A stretch of 64,000 nucleotides of DNA, from assembly GCA_035638775.1 (NCBI GenBank), contig DASQZJ010000003.1, forward strand, positions 5,866-69,865. The letters run 5' to 3'. This stretch comes from DASQZJ01 sp035638775 (GTDB lineage: Bacteria; Pseudomonadota; Gammaproteobacteria; UBA5335; SLRW01). A program made the position numbers and the translations under genes. Positions 50,732-60,474 of this stretch are shown one piece after another; positions within the stretch are counted from its first letter, which is position 1; each line of letters begins with the position of its first letter. The notes beneath the pieces are model-generated. The model had not been told where the DNA came from. It worked only from the letters and a program-made list of their open reading frames with translations, and did not search any database.

Positions 50732-53149
50732 GTGGGGCACCTGCAGGGCTACACCTTCAATGCGTTTGCCGTTCCCGAGCTGGCCGCCGCCGGCCTGGTC
50801 TTCTCGCTGGGGCTGCTGGTGCTCTTTCGCGAGCGGGGCTCGCGCGTGGGGCTGGCGATGGCAGTGGCCGCCTCCGGCATCAGCCTCTGGTTCCTGGGCC
50901 TGGGCGGCGCCTACCTGAGCGACAACGCCGCGCTCGCCCAACGCTGGATCCTGCTGAGCCAGGCCGCGGTCATTCCGGTGCCCCCGGCGATCTACCAGTT
51001 CACCGTGCTCATGGTCGGCCGCTACCGGAGCCACCGCCCGGTGATCTGGACCGGCTGGATCATCGCCGCGTTGCTGGAGATCCTGCTGCTGCTGCCCGGC
51101 GGGATGTACCTCGGCGATCCGTATCACTACTGGTGGGGCTTCTATCCGCACTACCACCTCGGCGGATACGCCTACACCGCCTATGCCACCGCCTGCGTGA
51201 TGGCGCTGGTGTATCACTTCGGCCGGGCGTGGCGCGGGGAGCCGCCCGGCAGCCTCATGCGCCGACGCGCGCAGCTGCTGCTGGTCGCCTTCCTGCTCGC
51301 GGTACCCGGGACCGTGGTCCTGTGTCTGCCGGCCCTGGGCGTGGCGGTGTATCCGCCGGGCCCGGTGGTCATGACCCTGGTCGCGTTCGTGATCACGTAC
51401 ATCACCCTGCGCTACCGCCTGGTGGACATCACGCCGGAGTTCGCGGCACCGAAGATCCTGCAGACCATGAGCGACGCCGTGGTGGTGCTGGACGCGGACG
51501 GGGTCATCCGGGTCGCCAACCGCGCGGCCGGGCGGCTCCTGCTGCCGTCGTCGGGCACCCTGGCGGGTACGCGCCTTGCCACCTACCTGGGGGAGGCGGA
51601 GGTGGACGCCACGCGCCGCGCTCTGGAGGAGCGCGACGCGGTGCGCAGCCGCGAGGTCCGGTACGGCCCGCTCGGGCGCGGCCCGCGCACCCTGACGGTC
51701 TCCGCGTCGGTGATGCGGGCACGGACCGGCGAGGCCCTGGCCAGCGTGTACGTCCTGCATGACGTCACCGCGCGCAAGCGCGCCGAGGAGCGCATCCACT
51801 TCCTCGCGTACTACGACAGCCTCACCGACCTGCCCAATCGCTACCTGATGCACGAGGAGATCAGCGCCGCGCTGCTGCGGGCGGAGCAGCAGAACGCGAT
51901 GCTGGCGCTGATGTTCCTGGACCTGGACAGCTTCAAGCGCATCAACGACACCCTCGGGCACAGCGTCGGCGACGAGCTGCTGCGCGAGGTCGCCCGGCGC
52001 ATACGCCGGTGCCTGAAGTCGGACACCCTGCCGCCGGGCCGGAACGGCCCGGGCACCGAGGATGTCGGAATCGGTCGCCTCGGCGGCGACGAGTTCATCA
52101 TCACCCTCGGGCGACTTTCCCGGACCTCCCAGGCCGCACGGGCAGCGGAGCAGCTCCTGGACACCCTGGCGCGCCCCTTTCTGATCGGGGAGCAGGAGCT
52201 GTTCATTACCGGCAGCCTGGGCATCAGCGTCTACCCCCACGACGGCCGCAACGCCGAGGCACTGCTCAAGAACGCGGATGCGGCGATGTACTTCGCCAAG
52301 GACCGGGGGCGCAACCGCTACCAGTTCTACGACCACTCCATGAACGAGACGGTGCGCCGCCGGCTCGACCTGGAGAACGGGCTGCGCCGCGCGGTGGAGC
52401 GCCAGGAGCTGCGCCTCGTCTATCAGCCCATCGTCGATGCGCGCACGGGCCGCGTCGTCGGTGCGGAGGCCCTGAGCCGCTGGCTCGACCCGGACGGCAA
52501 CGAGGTGCTGCCCAAGGAGTTCATCCCGCTGGCCGAAGAGACAGGCCTGATCCTGCCCATCGGCGAACAGGCCCTGCGTGGCGCCTGCCGTGCCGCCGCC
52601 CAATGGGGCAACGGGCCCGGCGCGCCCTATGTCTCCGTCAACCTGTCGGGCTCGCAGTTCCTGATGCGCCAGCAGCTCCCGGAGCTGGTGGGCGAGGTTC
52701 TCGACGAGACCGGGCTGGATCCGTCACGTCTGCAGCTCGAGATCACGGAAAGCGTGATCATGCAGAACACGGAAGCGGTGAACGCCATGCTGCACGCGCT
52801 CAAGGACATGGGAGTACGCATCGCCGTGGACGATTTCGGCACCGGCTATTCCTCGCTCGCCTATCTGAAGCGCTTTGCCCTGGACACGCTCAAGATCGAC
52901 CAGTCCTTCGTCAGCGGCCTGGGCCGGGACGCGGAAGACACGGCGATCATCCGCGCGATCATCGCGATGGGCCGCTCGCTGGACCTGCAGGTGCTGCCCG
53001 AGGGCGTGGAAACCGCGTCCCAGCGGGATTACCTGCTGCGCTACCGCTGCCCCATGATGCAGGGCAACCTGTTCGGCGCGCCGCTGGAAGACCGCGATTT
53101 CCTGGCCATGCTGCACGGCACCGGCCCCAGCGCCGCGGTGCGGGAATAG
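50732..53149 (+). CDS. Membrane-bound diguanylate cyclase/phosphodiesterase (7TM-PAS-GGDEF-EAL)
   Basis: An 805-residue c-di-GMP enzyme. Residues 10-230 form seven hydrophobic segments of the histidine-kinase-type 7TM sensor. A PAS domain (about 243-350) follows, then GGDEF (365-540) with the intact motif RLGGDEF at 449-455, then EAL (550-800) with E579-A-L and the DDFGTGYSSL loop. Both catalytic signatures are intact, so it could make and break c-di-GMP, relevant to the pilus genes at 16137-19404. The start is a GTG at 50732 with AGGAG upstream; the 7TM part begins right after. Confidence 0.93.
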   Translation: MGHLQGYTFNAFAVPELAAAGLVFSLGLLVLFRERGSRVGLAMAVAASGISLWFLGLGGAYLSDNAALAQRWILLSQAAVIPVPPAIYQFTVLMVGRYRSHRPVIWTGWIIAALLEILLLLPGGMYLGDPYHYWWGFYPHYHLGGYAYTAYATACVMALVYHFGRAWRGEPPGSLMRRRAQLLLVAFLLAVPGTVVLCLPALGVAVYPPGPVVMTLVAFVITYITLRYRLVDITPEFAAPKILQTMSDAVVVLDADGVIRVANRAAGRLLLPSSGTLAGTRLATYLGEAEVDATRRALEERDAVRSREVRYGPLGRGPRTLTVSASVMRARTGEALASVYVLHDVTARKRAEERIHFLAYYDSLTDLPNRYLMHEEISAALLRAEQQNAMLALMFLDLDSFKRINDTLGHSVGDELLREVARRIRRCLKSDTLPPGRNGPGTEDVGIGRLGGDEFIITLGRLSRTSQAARAAEQLLDTLARPFLIGEQELFITGSLGISVYPHDGRNAEALLKNADAAMYFAKDRGRNRYQFYDHSMNETVRRRLDLENGLRRAVERQELRLVYQPIVDARTGRVVGAEALSRWLDPDGNEVLPKEFIPLAEETGLILPIGEQALRGACRAAAQWGNGPGAPYVSVNLSGSQFLMRQQLPELVGEVLDETGLDPSRLQLEITESVIMQNTEAVNAMLHALKDMGVRIAVDDFGTGYSSLAYLKRFALDTLKIDQSFVSGLGRDAEDTAIIRAIIAMGRSLDLQVLPEGVETASQRDYLLRYRCPMMQGNLFGAPLEDRDFLAMLHGTGPSAAVRE

Positions 53150-53217
53150 CCGGCAACGGCGGACTCCGGCCGAGCGGCGAAAGGGCGGGACCCCGTTCGC
53201 ACCGAAATCAAGCAGCC

Positions 53218-53682
53218 CTAGAATCGCCGGCGCGGTGGCCGCCGGTAATCCGGGTCGAAATCGTCGCTGTGCGCCAGCGCCAGCACCGCCTGCCCGAGCC
53301 TCGCGGGCGGCACCGTGAGCCGTCGGCGCGACAGGTCCAGCCAGCCGCCGTCCAGCTCGATCGCCGCGGCGCGCCTGCCGTCCGTCCGCAGGATGTCGTG
53401 GCGCATGCGAAAGCGGGCGCCGTCGGGGCTCGCCCCCGCCAGCACGAAGGTCACCGTGAACGAGTCGTCGCGGCCCACTTCCTTGAAGAACCAGGTCTCC
53501 TCGCGAAAGATCACCGGGCCGATGCCGTGCTCGGCGAACTGCTCCGCGCCGAAGCCGCATTCGAACAGATATCGGACCCGCACGTGCGAGGCGTAGTCGT
53601 TGTAGGCGGTGTGGCGGAGATGGCCGTTGGGGTCGAGGTCCGCCCACCGCACGTCGAATTGCTTGCTGTAAGGTCTGTCCAT
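53218..53682 (-). CDS. Acyl-CoA thioesterase, 4HBT hotdog family
   Basis: A 154-residue single hotdog domain. The 4HBT-type active-site stretch VRWADLDPNGHLRHTAYNDYASHVR carries the catalytic Asp. EETWFFKEVGRDDSFTV and the RRAAAIELDGGWLDL block complete the fold. It would hydrolyse acyl-CoA esters in the cytoplasm. The start at 53682 is chosen by the family N-terminus; the longer open frame is spurious. It is convergent to the GGDEF/EAL gene, with 68 bases and no repeat array between. Confidence 0.88.
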   Translation of the reverse strand: MDRPYSKQFDVRWADLDPNGHLRHTAYNDYASHVRVRYLFECGFGAEQFAEHGIGPVIFREETWFFKEVGRDDSFTVTFVLAGASPDGARFRMRHDILRTDGRRAAAIELDGGWLDLSRRRLTVPPARLGQAVLALAHSDDFDPDYRRPPRRRF

Positions 53683-53747
53683 GCCGGTACCGCGTTGTTG
53701 CCGGCCTCGCCGAGGCGTTGTCGGGTTTCGGCGGCTGCGCGTGCCGC

Positions 53748-53939
53748 CTAGTGCGTCATCCAGATCAGCAGCAGCACGAACAGCACGACGAACACGATCG
53801 GGAACAGGAACCCCCGCCAGTCGCGCTCGCGGGCCTGCCGGCTGCGTTCCAGCGTGGCGCGGATGCCGGGCCCCATCCAGAAGATCACCACCAGCACCAG
53901 CGCGCCCAGCAGCAGCAGTTGCCAGGTCCCCATGTGCAT
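53748..53939 (-). CDS. Small two-segment membrane protein
   Basis: A 63-residue protein with two hydrophobic segments (MHMGTWQLLLLGALVLVVIFW and FLFPIVFVVLFVLLLIW) joined by a short Arg-rich loop RATLERSRQARERD, a hairpin in the inner membrane. Function unknown. It starts 2 bases after the stop of the thioesterase gene at 53942, so translation is coupled. Two ATGs two codons apart are possible; the first is used. Confidence 0.65.
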   Translation of the reverse strand: MHMGTWQLLLLGALVLVVIFWMGPGIRATLERSRQARERDWRGFLFPIVFVVLFVLLLIWMTH

Positions 53940-53941
53940 CG

Positions 53942-54754
53942 TCAGGCGCCCCGGCGCTCGCGCGGCAGCCGCACCCGGGCGAGCTGACGCGCGAGGGCCA
54001 CCACGTCTCCCGCACTGTCGCGCAGCTCGCCGTCCTCGGTCAGCTGGCCCGCGTGCATCTGGTCGGCGCGGAAACGGCCCGCCAGGAACCCCGGCGAGGG
54101 CCGCGCGTACACGTGCACGGTGAGCTCCAGCGTGGGAACCCAGCCGACGGGACCGAAGCGGCGGAAGACCGCCGGCGGGAACGCGTCCGCGAACAGCAGC
54201 AGGGACAGGGCGTCTGGCGGCCGGCCATCGGCGAAGCGGGCGTACCCCGAAATCTCCGCCCGCGCCTCTTCCTCGCCGCGCATCCAGCCGGTCTGCTCCG
54301 GCGGCAGGCGCAGCTCCACGCGCTCCCCGAAGCGATTCGGATTGGGGCTGGGAGCGCAGCTCTCCACCGGCGGCACCGGCGTCCACTCCGGGGCCGGCAG
54401 AGAGGGGCCGTCCAGGCGGTCGAGGTCACCGAAGCTGCCGCTGAAACGGGCCCGTTCGACTCCCTCCTGCAGCAGGCGCACCGTACCCGTGGATACCGAG
54501 CGTCCCTCCCGCGCACGATCGAACCGCATCTCCACGGGCCCCTCCTGCGTCGGTGCGACGTAGTGCCCGGTCAGCGTAAGCGGGTCGGCATGCGCCAGCT
54601 CGCCGGCGAGGACCCGTGCAGCCAGTGCCATCACGTAACCGCCGTTGGGCACGCCGGCGATATCCCAGCCGGGGGCCAGGGTTGCGCCCCAGCGGCCGGG
54701 AGCGAGTCGCTCGACGCGCGTGTCCCGGTCGAACTCGTAGCTCGTGTGCGTCAT
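53942..54754 (-). CDS. TesB-like acyl-CoA thioesterase family protein
   Basis: A 270-residue double-hotdog protein of the TesB-like thioesterase group. It has GWDIAGVPNGGYVMALAARVL, matching the N-terminal hotdog helix, then LTLTGHYVAPTQEGPVEM, and a second hotdog with VPTLELTVHVYARPSPGFL. Substrates are probably medium- or long-chain acyl-CoAs. It starts at 54754, divergent from the haloalkane dehalogenase, with a CTGACCCGG / CCGGGTCAG palindrome in the 141-base gap that could control both genes. Confidence 0.85.
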   Translation of the reverse strand: MTHTSYEFDRDTRVERLAPGRWGATLAPGWDIAGVPNGGYVMALAARVLAGELAHADPLTLTGHYVAPTQEGPVEMRFDRAREGRSVSTGTVRLLQEGVERARFSGSFGDLDRLDGPSLPAPEWTPVPPVESCAPSPNPNRFGERVELRLPPEQTGWMRGEEEARAEISGYARFADGRPPDALSLLLFADAFPPAVFRRFGPVGWVPTLELTVHVYARPSPGFLAGRFRADQMHAGQLTEDGELRDSAGDVVALARQLARVRLPRERRGA

Positions 54755-54768
54755 GATGCTCCCTTGTG

Positions 54769-54843
54769 CTGACCCGGCCGGGTCAGTAACCCGAGTCGGC
54801 GGCCGCGAAGTGGCGTATGGTACGCCGGGCCAGGCGTTATACT
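54769..54843 (+). promoter_or_regulatory. Operator-like palindromes and -10 of the dehalogenase operon
   Basis: The perfect 18-bp palindrome CTGACCCGG / CCGGGTCAG is at 54769-54786, and a second inverted repeat GGCGTA-TGG-TACGCC at 54812-54826. TATACT (54838-54843) is a good -10 for the dehalogenase gene. The second repeat would cover its -35 region, where a repressor could act. The half site CTGACCC also occurs at 45132-45147. Confidence 0.5.
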
Positions 54844-54895
54844 ACAGGCCGGGCCGCGTACCGCGCCGCCGCGGCCGCTCCCCAAGGAGGCATCC

Positions 54896-55807
<912 letters not shown>

Positions 55808-55839
55808 CGGTACGGGCACCACGATACGGAGGAGACGAC

Positions 55840-56661
55840 ATGTCCTACGAGGAAATCATCTATACGGTCGAGGACCGCGTCGCGACCATCACCCTGAACC
55901 GGCCGGACAAGCTGAACGCCTGGACCGGCACCATGGAGCGCGAGGTGCGCGAAGCCATGGAGACTGCCGCCGAGGACGAGGCGGTGCGGGCGATCGTGCT
56001 GACCGGCGCCGGGCGCGGCTTCTGCGCCGGGGCGGACATGCAGCTGCTGCAGTCGGTCCAGTCCGGGTCGGGCGAGCCGCGGACGCGCCAGCCGGTCACG
56101 CGGCCCTACGACGTCTCCAGGCGTGCCGACTTCCAGGCCCAGTACACCTATTTTCCGGCCATCCCCAAGCCCGTCATCGCGGCCCTGAACGGGCCGGTCG
56201 CGGGGCTGGGCCTGGTGCTGTCGCTGTACTGCGATGTGCGCTTCGCCGCCGACGACGCCGTGTTCACCACGGCCTTCTCCCGCCGCGGCCTGATCGCGGA
56301 GCACGGCGTGAGCTGGATGCTGCCGCGCCTGGTGGGCCATTCCGTCGCCCTGGATCTGCTGCTGTCGGCGCGCAAGGTCGGCGCGGAGGAGGCGCTGCGC
56401 ATGGGCCTGGTGAACCAGGTGGTCCCGGCGGACAGCCTGCTCGCGAGGGCACGCGAATACGCCGCGGATCTCGCCAACAACGTCTCGCCGCGCTCCATGC
56501 GCGTGATGAAGCGGCAGATCTACGATGCGCTGTTCCAGACCCTGGACGAGGCGGTGGCCGTGGGCAACGAAGAGATGCTGCGCAGCTTCTCGAGCGAGGA
56601 CTTCAAGGAAGGCGTCGCCCACTTCGTGGAGAAGCGCCAGGCCAACTTCACCGGCCGTTGA
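55840..56661 (+). CDS. Enoyl-CoA hydratase/isomerase family protein
   Basis: A 273-residue crotonase. The first oxyanion residue block is RGFCAGADMQLL, the second is AALNGPVAGLGLVLSLYCDVRFAADDA, and a late MGLVNQVVP. Acid positions are typical of hydratases only in part, so an isomerase role is possible. Upstream of the ATG at 55840 the sequence GGAGGAGA (55828-55835) is perfectly complementary to the anti-Shine-Dalgarno stretch of the two small RNAs. Its 3' end overlaps the convergent FAD oxidase by 14 bases. Confidence 0.9.
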   Translation: MSYEEIIYTVEDRVATITLNRPDKLNAWTGTMEREVREAMETAAEDEAVRAIVLTGAGRGFCAGADMQLLQSVQSGSGEPRTRQPVTRPYDVSRRADFQAQYTYFPAIPKPVIAALNGPVAGLGLVLSLYCDVRFAADDAVFTTAFSRRGLIAEHGVSWMLPRLVGHSVALDLLLSARKVGAEEALRMGLVNQVVPADSLLARAREYAADLANNVSPRSMRVMKRQIYDALFQTLDEAVAVGNEEMLRSFSSEDFKEGVAHFVEKRQANFTGR

Positions 56662-57766
56662 GCATGTCCGCGACATGTCGGGCCAGGGCCGGCGCCGCGG
56701 TCAGCCCCGGCGACTCGATGCCGTACAGGTTGACCAGGCCCGGCACGCCGTGATCGGCGGGCCCCTGCGGCAGGAAGTCCGCGGGGCCCTCGCCGGGACC
56801 GGTGAGCTTGGGGCGTATCCCGGCGTAGTCCGGGTGCAGGGCGCCGTCGGGCAGTCCCGGCCAGTAGCGCCGGACCGCGGCGTAGAATGCCCCGGCCCGG
56901 TCCGGGTCGATATCGTAGTCGATGGCTTCCACCCACTCGACGTCCGGCCCGAAGCGGGCCCGTCCACCCAGGTCCAGCGTAAGGTGCACGCCCAGGCCAC
57001 CGGGCTCCGGTACCGGGTAGATCAGGCGCGAGAAGGGGCTGCGGCCGGACAAGGTGAAGTAGCTGCCCTTGGCGTAGCGCACCCGCGGGATCGCGCCGGC
57101 CGGCATCTCCCGGAAGCTGGCCGCCACGCGGTGGGCGGACAGGCCGGCGGCGTTGACCACCGCCCGGCAGTCCAGCTCCATCGTGTCCCCGCCGGCCTCC
57201 ACCTGGAGGCGGATGCCGCGCCCGCCCGCCGTCGCCGCCGTGACGCGGCTGCCCAGCGCCAGCGCGCCGCCGGCGCCTTCCAGGTCACCCAGCAGCGCCA
57301 GCATCAGGGCGTGCCCGTCCACGATGCCGGTCACCGGCGAGTGCAACGCGGCCCGGGCCCGCAGCGCCGGCTCGAGCCGCCCCACCGCTTCGCGATGGAG
57401 GCGCTCGATCCCCTCGACGCCGTTGCGTCGCGCGCGGTCGTGCAACTCGTCGAGCGTCGCCAGCTGATCGCGTTCCGTGGCAACGATCAGCTTGCCGCAA
57501 CGGCGATACGGCACCCCGTGCCCGTCGCAGTAGCGGTAGAGTGCACGCCGGCCCTCGACGCACAGCCTCGCCTTGAGGCTGCCGGGCGGATAGTAGATGC
57601 CCGCGTGGATGACCTCGCTGTTGCGGGAGCTGATCCCCGTGCCGATCGCCGTGGCCCGTTCGAGCACGATCACCTCCCGCCCGCGCCGGGCGAGCTCGCG
57701 GGCGACGGCCAGGCCGACCACGCCCGCGCCGATGACGGCGCATTCGGTCCGCCCGTGAGCGCTCAT
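56648..57766 (-). CDS. FAD-dependent oxidoreductase, L-2-hydroxyglutarate oxidase-like
   Basis: A 372-residue DAO-family flavoprotein. The N-terminal FAD motif CAVIGAGVVGLAVARELARRG is present, with SSRNSEVIHAGIYYPPGSLK diagnostic of L-2-hydroxyglutarate dehydrogenase LhgO. YAKGSYFTLSG and VPEPGGLGVHLTLDL follow, and NLYGIESPGLT is at the C-terminus. It would oxidise L-2-hydroxyglutarate to 2-oxoglutarate and pass electrons to the membrane. The ATG at 57766 is the family start. Its stop overlaps the end of the convergent hydratase gene. Confidence 0.9.
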   Translation of the reverse strand: MSAHGRTECAVIGAGVVGLAVARELARRGREVIVLERATAIGTGISSRNSEVIHAGIYYPPGSLKARLCVEGRRALYRYCDGHGVPYRRCGKLIVATERDQLATLDELHDRARRNGVEGIERLHREAVGRLEPALRARAALHSPVTGIVDGHALMLALLGDLEGAGGALALGSRVTAATAGGRGIRLQVEAGGDTMELDCRAVVNAAGLSAHRVAASFREMPAGAIPRVRYAKGSYFTLSGRSPFSRLIYPVPEPGGLGVHLTLDLGGRARFGPDVEWVEAIDYDIDPDRAGAFYAAVRRYWPGLPDGALHPDYAGIRPKLTGPGEGPADFLPQGPADHGVPGLVNLYGIESPGLTAAPALARHVADMLNGR

Positions 57767-57979
57767 CACTCGGCCTGCCGGCACCGTTCGTCGCGCCGCG
57801 CACGCCACCCGGCTGGCCGTGACCGAGTCATCGGCGCAGAATCGGGTCTAAACGATTGCGGGGACCGGGCCATCCCGCCCGCCGGCGCCCCGCCAGCGGA
57901 GTACCGGAGACGCCGGCGCCGCGCCCGGACGCGGCAGCTGTCGAACCATCCACAACAGACCACAGGGGGCACAACATTC

Positions 57980-58567
57980 ATGTCCGTTCCTTACAGGGCT
58001 CTCGAATTTTCCGATCTCGAGCCGGGCACCACCTGCTACCGCTCGCCGCAACCCCGCCGCCGCATCGGGATGGATGACCCCGCGGCCGCCGTGATGACCG
58101 ATTTCCGCGACGTCCAGCCCTGGACGGTGCGCCCGGAGGCGACCATCGACGAAGCGCTCAAGGTGATGAAGACGGTACACGTGCGCATGCTGCTCGTGGA
58201 AGCGCCCGACGGCGCGCTGGAAGGCCTGATCACCGCGCGGGACATCAACGGCGAGAAGCCCATCTCGCTGATCCGCGCCCGCGGCGAGCCCCGCAGCCGC
58301 ATCCTCGTGCGCGACATCATGGTGCCGGCACGCAGGGTGCATGCCCTCGCGATGCGCGAGATACAGCGGGCGCGCGTGGGTGACATCGTGGCCACGCTCA
58401 AGCGGCTGGGAGAACAGCATATCATCGTCACCGAGCGGCTCGAGGGCGGCCCCTCGGTCTGCGGCGTATTCTCGGCCACCGAGATCGCGCGACGGCTGCG
58501 TGTCCAGTTCGACATCATGTCGGGGGCCCGCAGCTTCGCCGAGCTGGAGCAGGCGTTGGTGCGCTGA
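57980..58567 (+). CDS. CBS-domain protein
   Basis: A 195-residue protein made of a CBS pair. The first CBS begins with MTDFRDVQPWTVRPEATIDEALKVM and MLLVEAPDGALEGLIT. The second has ARVGDIVATLKRLGEQHIIVTE and VCGVFSATEIARRL. CBS pairs bind adenine nucleotides; the partner is unknown. A polar N-terminal 35 residues precede the domains. The ATG at 57980 has AGGGGGC upstream. It ends 255 bases before the convergent acyl-CoA ligase, with element C in the gap. Confidence 0.83.
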   Translation: MSVPYRALEFSDLEPGTTCYRSPQPRRRIGMDDPAAAVMTDFRDVQPWTVRPEATIDEALKVMKTVHVRMLLVEAPDGALEGLITARDINGEKPISLIRARGEPRSRILVRDIMVPARRVHALAMREIQRARVGDIVATLKRLGEQHIIVTERLEGGPSVCGVFSATEIARRLRVQFDIMSGARSFAELEQALVR

Positions 58568-58638
58568 TCCTGCGCCGTGCCGCCAGAGAGTTCGGTGGAG
58601 GCCCCCGGCGGTGCCCCGGAGGTGAGATTGGGGTTGGC

Positions 58639-58816
58639 GGTTTTGGGTTTTAGGAAAGAACGCGGCCGAATCCGGCACCAGGGTTTTCCGCCAAGGCGCT
58701 TTCCAGCGGAACTGCAGCCACCGGCGCTTGCCCCCCGCAACGCGGTAACAAGGGGCACAGAGCCCTCTTACCTAAAACCTAAAACCTAAAACCTAAAACC
58801 TAAAACCTAAAACCCC
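58639..58816. repeat. Inverted array of TTTTAGG-type heptamers between convergent genes (element C)
   Basis: The left arm (58639-58654) is GGTTTTG, GGTTTTA, GG followed by AAAGA. The right arm (58771-58812) is six perfect CCTAAAA copies, then CCCC. The core of 116 bases is GC-rich. Element A (2689-2860) has the same heptamers, the same GGCGGTTTT entry and AAAGA after its left arm, and an AACAAGG before its right arm. Copy numbers differ (A 3+3, C 1+6). It lies between the CBS gene and the convergent acyl-CoA ligase. Confidence 0.9.
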
Positions 58817-58822
58817 TTCCAC

Positions 58823-60397
58823 CTACCTCTCCTGCATCTCCTTCCGCAGCATATGCTTCTGGATCTTCCCGGTGCCCGTGCGCGGGAACTCCTCCATGAA
58901 GTACACCCTCTTGGGCACCTTGAAGCCCGCGAGGTGCTCCTTGCAGTAGGCGATCAGGCCGGTCTCGTCGGGCTGGCGGCCTTCGGCGGGGATCACCAGC
59001 GCCGTGACCGCTTCCCCCCAGCGCTCGTCCGGGAAGCCGATGACGCTGACGTCCGCGACGTCCGGATGGCCCAGCAGCAGGCGCTCCACCTCGATCGATG
59101 CGACGTTCTCCCCGCCGGTCTTGATCATGTCCTTCTTGCGGTCGGTGAACCACACCACGCCCTCGTCGTCCAGGTAGCCGACGTCGCCGCTGTGGAACCA
59201 GCCGTGCTCCATCGCCGCCCCGGTCGCATCGGGGAGGTTGAGGTAGCCGTTCATCACCTGGGGACCGCGGTAGACGATCTCGCCGATCTCGCCGCGCGGC
59301 AGCAGCCGGCCCTCGGGGTCCATGATCTCCACCTGTACCATGGGCGTGGACGGTCCCCAGGAGGCGGCCTTGCTGGCCTGGTGCTCGGGCCGCTGGTGGG
59401 TGGTCGGCGGGGTGAACTCGGTCTGCCCGGAGCCGAGCACCACCGCGGCGCCCGGCATCGCGGCGGCGATGCGCGCGAGCAGGGCGTCGTCCAGTGGCGT
59501 CATGGCGTAGACCGCCAGGCGCACGCTGCCCAGGTCCCGCCCGGCCGCCTCGGGGTCGGCCAGCAGCCCGCGGTACATCATCGGCAGCAGGAAGATGGAC
59601 GTGATGCGGTAGCGCTCGATCAGGCCGGCGACCTGCCGGGCATCGAACTCGCGCAGCAGCACCACCGTCGAGCCGGCGAGCAGCGCCGGGATGGTGCGCG
59701 AGTTGAGCGCCGCACAGTGGAACAGCGGCAGCACCTCCAGCGCGGTATCGTGCAGGTCGTACTTGTTGTGCATGCCCACGCTGAGCGCGGTGATGGTGAC
59801 GGCCAGGTGGCTGGTGAGGACCCCCTTGGGCATCGATGTCGTGCCGCTGGTATAGAGCAGCTGCACGGGGTCCCGGTCGTGGACCACGACCTGCGGCTCC
59901 GCCGCGTCACCCGCCTCCAGCAGATCCTGCATCCGGCCGGCCGTCCGGGGTGCCGCGGGCACCGCGTCCGCGGTGGTCCAGAACACCGATTCCAGTTTCG
60001 GCAGCGAGCCCGCCATCTCCCCCACGGCGTCGGCGAACTCCGGCTCCGCCAGCAGCAGGCGGACGCCGGCATCGTTGAGGCAGTAGGCCATCTCGCGGGG
60101 CCCCAGGCCAAGATTCACCGGCGCCGCCACCAGGTCCGCCTTGGCGCACGCGAAGTAGCAGACCAGGAACTCCCAGCCGTTGCGCAACATCAGGCCGACC
60201 GGCTCGCCGCCTTCGAGCCCGCGGTCGAGCAGCGCGTTGGCCAGGCGGCACGCACGCTCGTTCAGCTCGCGGTAGCGCAGCTCGACGTCGCCGTCGATCA
60301 CCGCCGGCTTGTCGGGGAATCGCGCGGCGGTCCGCGTCAGGATGTCGCCCACGCTCACGCGCTCGATCAGGTTTCTCTGCAGCTCGGTAACGCTCAT
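58823..60397 (-). CDS. AMP-binding acyl-CoA synthetase
   Basis: A 524-residue acyl-adenylate-forming enzyme. The AMP motif is LYTSGTTSMPKGVLTSH, then GSGQTEFTPPTTH, the hinge WFHSGDVGYLDDEGVVWFTDRKKDMIKTGGENV and the C-terminal EEFPRTGTGKIQKHML with the catalytic lysine. Substrate not determined. The GGCGGAGGAGA before the ATG at 60397 contains GGAGGAGA, the complement of the small-RNA anti-Shine-Dalgarno stretch. It is 77 bases downstream of the CoA-transferase gene and likely cotranscribed. Confidence 0.92.
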   Translation of the reverse strand: MSVTELQRNLIERVSVGDILTRTAARFPDKPAVIDGDVELRYRELNERACRLANALLDRGLEGGEPVGLMLRNGWEFLVCYFACAKADLVAAPVNLGLGPREMAYCLNDAGVRLLLAEPEFADAVGEMAGSLPKLESVFWTTADAVPAAPRTAGRMQDLLEAGDAAEPQVVVHDRDPVQLLYTSGTTSMPKGVLTSHLAVTITALSVGMHNKYDLHDTALEVLPLFHCAALNSRTIPALLAGSTVVLLREFDARQVAGLIERYRITSIFLLPMMYRGLLADPEAAGRDLGSVRLAVYAMTPLDDALLARIAAAMPGAAVVLGSGQTEFTPPTTHQRPEHQASKAASWGPSTPMVQVEIMDPEGRLLPRGEIGEIVYRGPQVMNGYLNLPDATGAAMEHGWFHSGDVGYLDDEGVVWFTDRKKDMIKTGGENVASIEVERLLLGHPDVADVSVIGFPDERWGEAVTALVIPAEGRQPDETGLIAYCKEHLAGFKVPKRVYFMEEFPRTGTGKIQKHMLRKEMQER

Positions 60398-60474
60398 CGT
60401 CTCCTCCGCCGGATCCCGGTGCCGCGGGCCATCCCCGCGCACCGGCGTATTCGTGACCCGCTCGCGCGGCCCGG

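Noticed and set aside
58771..58812. Telomere or linear-replicon end suggested by CCTAAAA repeats
   Set aside because: The array is internal, in an inverted pair, with intact genes on both sides. It only resembles eukaryotic telomere repeats by chance.
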